From Macrocystis pyrifera (taxonomy: Eukaryota > Sar > Phaeophyceae > Laminariales > Laminariaceae), in assembly GCA_031763025.1 (NCBI GenBank), contig JASSKH010000006.1, forward strand, positions 11,901,979-11,965,978: DNA of 64,000 bases, written 5' to 3'. Positions 59,918-64,000 of the stretch are shown one piece after another (within the stretch, counting starts at the first letter, position 1; every line of letters starts with the position of its first letter). Made by a program: the position numbers and the translations under genes. The notes beneath the pieces were generated by a model. That model was not told the origin of the DNA. It saw only the letters and a program-made list of their open reading frames with translations, and ran no database searches.

Positions 59918-60017
59918 GGTCGCCCATACGAATCTGTAATATAATTATATCAATACTGTTGTAGGTCACCCGGGTCTTGGTTACGACCAAGTACTCGTAC
60001 TTACTTTCTAAGGTTTG

Positions 60018-60335
60018 CTTTACAACAATTACCGGCCTTGTTGTATACTGGTGGGTCATGTGAAGGTCAGACTTCCTACCTTCACCGCAAAACTCCTCTG
60101 ACCCACGCGGGCAGCACACGCGTCTTCTACTACTACTGTACTACTCCTCCTAGGTGCGAAACTGCTGTTCTCTTAGTGCTTTACAGCATTTACCGGCCTT
60201 GCTGCATAGGTCATACGAAGGTTAGCCTTCCTACCTTCACCGCAACTCGTCTGACCCTCGCGGGCAGCACACGCGTCTTCTACTACTGTACTACTCCTCC
60301 AAGGTGCGAAACTGCTGTTCTCTTAGTGCTTCACT
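60018..60335. repeat. Two-copy tandem repeat, 161-bp unit
   Basis: Unit 1 is 60018-60178 and unit 2 is 60179-60335. Shared blocks are TTACCGGCCTTG, CTTCCTACCTTCACCGCAA, GGGCAGCACACGCGTCTTCT and GTGCGAAACTGCTGTTCTCT. The SINE starts 22 bp downstream, so this may be linked to it. Confidence 0.8.
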
Positions 60336-60356
60336 TTCACACATCCTACCCCAAAG

Positions 60357-60696
60357 GCGTCCCCGGTGGCTTGGTAGGTGGTCCGCGTTCCTATCAAAAG
60401 ATTGATTTCGTGGATTCAAGTCTCACCGAGTTCATGCTCGTATATAGGGACTTTTTCTTGCATAAAAAATTGATACGCGGAAAGCGCGAGAGCGTGAGTT
60501 AGCTACATTCGATGAAAATCGACGAGCAGCGGGAATGCTGAACCCTATGCGCGACAAGAAATAAAGGCACGTACCGGGGGGGAGAAGGGACGACACCTGT
60601 GACCACGGCTTGTCCAGAAGATCGCCGAGGGTAAAACCTCCTACGAGTTAGGCTGGAAAGTAAAAGTGATGATGAAAAAAAAAAAAAAAAAAAAAA
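60357..60696 (+). mobile_element. tRNA-derived SINE, copy 2, with poly-A tail
   Basis: It starts GCGTCCCCGGTGGCTTGGTA, has the B-box-like GGATTCAAGTCTC near 60412 and ends in 22 A (60675-60696). It is the inverted partner of 56083-56418. The intact tail suggests it is the younger copy. A short triple repeat of CAGCACC follows the tail. Confidence 0.82.
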
Positions 60697-61169
60697 TCCA
60701 ACGTCATTATCAGCACCCAGCACCCAGCACCCAGCATCCTCGTTATTTCAGGCAGAGCTGGACATTTTCTTCCCGACGAAAGGTGATATTGTTACCGGTA
60801 TTAGGTATGTGTGTTACACTTCGAAACACCCCGGAAATGATAGCGCTGCGTCTCGCGCTAAACAATTGCACGTTGTACTCGTATACCAGCTCGTATACTG
60901 CTGTAAAGACATGTGTATATGACATTGTATGTTTAAGTATGTATATCTGATAAATAAAATGAACGACGAAGAACACATTGTATGTTAGACTTATGGTGCA
61001 TGTACAAGCGGCACCCACCACATGTGCATCAAGGCTTGAACGGCACCAGCCCGACCATGAAACCCCTGGGCCTGATCTCTAGCTGGTATACTGCTGTAGC
61101 CTACTTCAACACCTTTAGTAGGGGGAAAACCGTAAAACTGCGGCCCACTACATATAGAATACATACGTA

Positions 61170-61274
61170 TTACGGGGGACCATAGCAAATAGGACCTACG
61201 GTACACACGAAAACATATATATTTACATATTTTTACCAACAATATTTGGTCCTGCTTGCTATGGTCCCCCGTAG
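61170..61274. mobile_element. MITE, TTACGGGGG family (105 bp, GGGGGACC subfamily)
   Basis: The left end is TTACGGGGGACCATAG and the right end is CTATGGTCCCCCGTAG, with TA on both sides. It is exactly 105 bp. Confidence 0.9.
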
Positions 61275-61348
61275 TAGTACAGCAGTACGCCACATGTGTG
61301 TGTTTTGGTAGTTGAATATTTCACGCTGAAATATTTCGTAACGTAAGT

Positions 61349-61823
61349 TGCACCTAAAAGCATTTTGGGGAGAGCGCCTATTAGTAACCCGCGCATTGCT
61401 CAAAATATGTTGTAGCCCCAAAAAGAAAACTGCCGAGAGGCACTCGCCCTACTCTTGACCGTAACCCTTAACACCGCATCTGTGTCTACCCCTGCCCCTA
61501 CGCCTAACAACAGATAGCCGCATAGAGCATAGCTGCAGATTGGAAGGTTAAATACCAACCACTCAATCGGTGAAACTCACAGCTGTAAGTAGTGTTGTAC
61601 CTGGTGGTATTGAGTTTAGCGAGTATGATGTGCCCTTCGTATTGGTTTAAAGTTCAAGTTGAAGCGGCTCTCTGAGGGCACGATTCAGGTAGGGGGTGAG
61701 GTGGTTCAAAGGGTTAGGGTTAGAGTTAAGGCGTGCCTCTCGGCTGTTTCAGCTAGGGACTACAGAATATTACGTGTAAGCTGCGGGTTACAAGGAGGTG
61801 CTCCCAACATTTATTTGTGCTCA
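61349..61823. mobile_element. Inverted-repeat element, about 475 bp
   Basis: The ends pair over roughly 100 bp. The left side has TTGGGGAGAGCGCC, GTAACCCGC and GCCGAGAGGCAC. The right side has the reverse complements GTGCCTCTCGGC, GCGGGTTAC and GGTGCTCCCAA. The inner edge of the right arm carries GGGTTAGGGTTAGAGTT. No transposase is visible. The ends are approximate and target duplications were not resolved. Confidence 0.65.
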
Positions 61824-62404
61824 TCAGCGAGAATCGGCATTTATTTTAACTCCTTTGAAATAGCATAAAATTTCGCATGCTCAACGTTGGCGTCACAATA
61901 AGGCGCGAGGCTTACGTAGCCAAAAGATAGGAAATTATAAAGTGCTGTCGCGTACTAATGTATGTAGTGACTTAGCTTATTGCGTACAAAAACCGTCGGA
62001 TTGGTTGTTGTGGTTGCTGTTGTTCTCACCGTAATTTAGGACCGCAGTCCCAACGTCTTGTATCGTCCCCCATCTATTTTCCTACTGAAAATTCGGGGAA
62101 TTATCATATGCGAAGGATCTTCCACCATACATATACCACCAATCTGCTGACAGACAAGTCTCACGTGCCACATCGCTGTGGTGATCTCTCGTCTGAACAT
62201 TGATGATGCAAGACTCACGTACTACATCACTGCGATGATCTCTCGTCCAATTATTATACCAACATAACTATATCACCGTTGCCAAGGGAAATTACCTGCG
62301 GTCACGTGCTATAATACCACTCAACTGAGGTGTTCCTCCTGTCGTATCAACATAATATACCACCTAGAGGGTGGAATACCAAGGCTTATCACGGCGACTG
62401 AGAA

Positions 62405-62705
62405 TCGTGACGGGACGGGACAAATTTGACTTGTTTGGCGGGGAAAAAAAAATGAAAACGGGACGGTAAAATGAGGACATAAAATGTTAGCGGGACGGGA
62501 CAGCGGGTGCATAATTTCTCGACGGGACGGGACGGTAAATATTTTTTTCCTCGGCGGGACGGGACGGTAAATATTTTTTCCTCGGCGGGACGGGATGGTA
62601 AATACTTTTTCCACGGCGGGACGGGACGGTAATTTTCTTTTTCTTCGGCGGGGCGGGACGGTAAATAAATTTTCGTCGGCGGAGCGAGACGGTAAATATG
62701 TTTTT
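62405..62705. repeat. Tandem repeat of about 31 bp, GGGACGGGACGGTAAAT core
   Basis: CGGCGGGACGGGACGGTAAA recurs at 62552, 62583, 62614 and 62646, with more degenerate units on both sides. Spacing is 31-32 bp. Confidence 0.75.
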
Positions 62706-62944
62706 CCTCTTTGCCGCTGCAAGGTCGGCGCGGTTGTACGTGAAGAATTTCCCGCGCTGCTGGTTGCGCGAAGGGAGAGTCGCCCCGACGCAGATGTTTT
62801 TCTTCTCGACCGGCGACTCAAACTCCGAGGAGCGTTGCCACTACACGGGCGACGCCTTCTTCTTCTGATTTCTTCCCATCCCTGCCCCAAGCACTATTGC
62901 TACGGTGCCAGCTGATGGTGGTTGTTCTGGAAGGTTGTGCTTAC

Positions 62945-63005
62945 GCTATGTTGCTGGTGGTTGTAGAAGTAGAGGTGGTGGTGGAGGTGGTGACGGCGGC
63001 GGTAG
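62945..63005. repeat. GGTGGT-rich microsatellite
   Basis: Imperfect GTGGTGGAG/GGTGGT repeats precede the CTTGACAG-type repeat. Confidence 0.6.
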
Positions 63006-63089
63006 TGATTCTAGTAGTGCCGCTGCTGGTCGATCGACCCCGCCCGTGAGATAGGCACCCATGGCATCCGTGCCGGTCACACCAAAGAT

Positions 63090-63245
63090 GTTAGGAGACG
63101 GCACTTTCACCCCTTGACAGACCGCAACTTTGCCTTGACATGCTTTGACTGACACCAAACTACTAGGTTTTAGTCTGGAACACTCGACCCTACATCCTTG
63201 ACAGCGCAGGTTTTGCGTCTCGCTTGATGACATGTCTCCTGGCAT
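63090..63245. mobile_element. CTTGACAG-rich repeat, fullest copy
   Basis: It begins AGGAGACGGCACTTTCACCCC and ends ATGACATGTCTCCTGGCATC, so the ends are short inverted copies (GGAGAC and GTCTCC). CTTGACAG or TTGACAGAC words recur inside. Related partial copies are at 42805-42890 and 53455-53540. Confidence 0.55.
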
Positions 63246-64000
63246 CTTTTTGGGCCACACCTGTACTCCCGTTGCCGTGACTTGAATGACTGCTGTTTGT
63301 GTGTGGTGGCAAGCTTGCGGCTGTGACAGGTATTACGAGTGGAAATATTAAATATGAAGATTCACATTAAAAAAATGAAACTTAAAAACATCAGGACCTG
63401 GCGTATCACTTTTTACTACTACTTGGTATTACGGGGGACCTGGTAAATAGGACCAAATATTGTTAGTAAAAATAGGTAAATACAAGGCTTTCCTTCGGAG
63501 TGGGTATTCCGTCGTTTCGTGTACATATAACTGCAATTAATTGGCGACATAGCCCGAAGCCAACCAAACTAAATGTATTTGTTTAAGAAACGGTGAAGGA
63601 TGTAATAATCGCGTTTATTTATGAACGTAATGTGAAACGTAAGATCGGGTGACGCAAGAGTAAGAATGACATTCGTCTAATAATAAGAATAACATATTTC
63701 ATCAGTGTGGGGAGAGAGTGGAGTAGTGCTTGGCATGTGGATGATATACAACGTACAGGCTGTTGTTTAAAGGAAGGTTTGGGACAGGAGAGAAAGCAGC
63801 AGCGCCGGCAACGACAACGGTTATGGAAATGTTGTATAGTTGCTGGGCGGCCGCGATTTCGATGTAGCCAGCATAGGAGTTTGGATGAGACATGATATGT
63901 AAATAGTCTTCCAGGATGCTGTAGTAACGAGGCGGGAGGCCCAGAATGTGGATCTGTTCGCTGTTGAACCCGTTTTGGATATGTGTAGGAAGAAATAATC
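63246..64000. other. No recognised gene; truncated MITE
   Basis: A left half of the TTACGGGGG MITE (GGGGGACC type) lies at about 63429-63482, preceded by TA, and then breaks off. Nothing else is supportable. Confidence 0.5.

Overview
The window is eukaryotic nuclear DNA. It has low gene density, GT-AG introns, long microsatellites and minisatellites, a tRNA-derived SINE, a LINE fragment, Copia retroelements, a tyrosine-recombinase (DIRS-like) retroelement and many short inverted-repeat elements. DIRS-type elements, FNIP repeats and single-pass surface proteins together fit an alga or another stramenopile-like protist best (a brown alga is possible). That placement is inference; no marker gene fixes the species.

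Host genes are few. A gene for a membrane protein occurs twice, at about 0.28-1.38 kb and 15.0-16.3 kb. Each copy has a paralogous extracellular exon with identical intron phases (1-1) and a Ser/Thr-rich stalk plus transmembrane helix ending in an Arg triplet. A FNIP-repeat protein lies at 28.29-29.99 kb, with about 17 units of 22 residues. A well-formed, phase-compatible intron links it to a small exon at 27.72-27.86 kb. I found no rRNA and no convincing intact tRNA.

Repeats dominate. From 2.9 to 9.4 kb there are inverted-repeat elements, a 0.9-kb foldback element and a dispersed 0.4-kb duplication. From 9.8 to 11.5 kb runs a decayed 24-bp minisatellite. From 32.5 to 36.0 kb runs an 11-bp minisatellite that reverses orientation at about 35.0 kb. 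From 39 to 47.3 kb lie a decayed Copia fossil, a 0.36-kb TAA array and a young Copia insertion with near-identical LTRs and a 5-bp target duplication. From about 47.6 to 53.0 kb lies a DIRS-like fossil. From 54.4 to 62 kb there are MITE copies, a LINE fragment flanked by inverted SINE copies, and a nested MITE cluster.

The clearest unifying signal is a MITE family of 105 bp with ends TTACGGGGG/CCCCCGTAA and TA target duplications. It has about ten copies or fragments here, nested in one another, in a microsatellite and in one unit of a tandem duplication.
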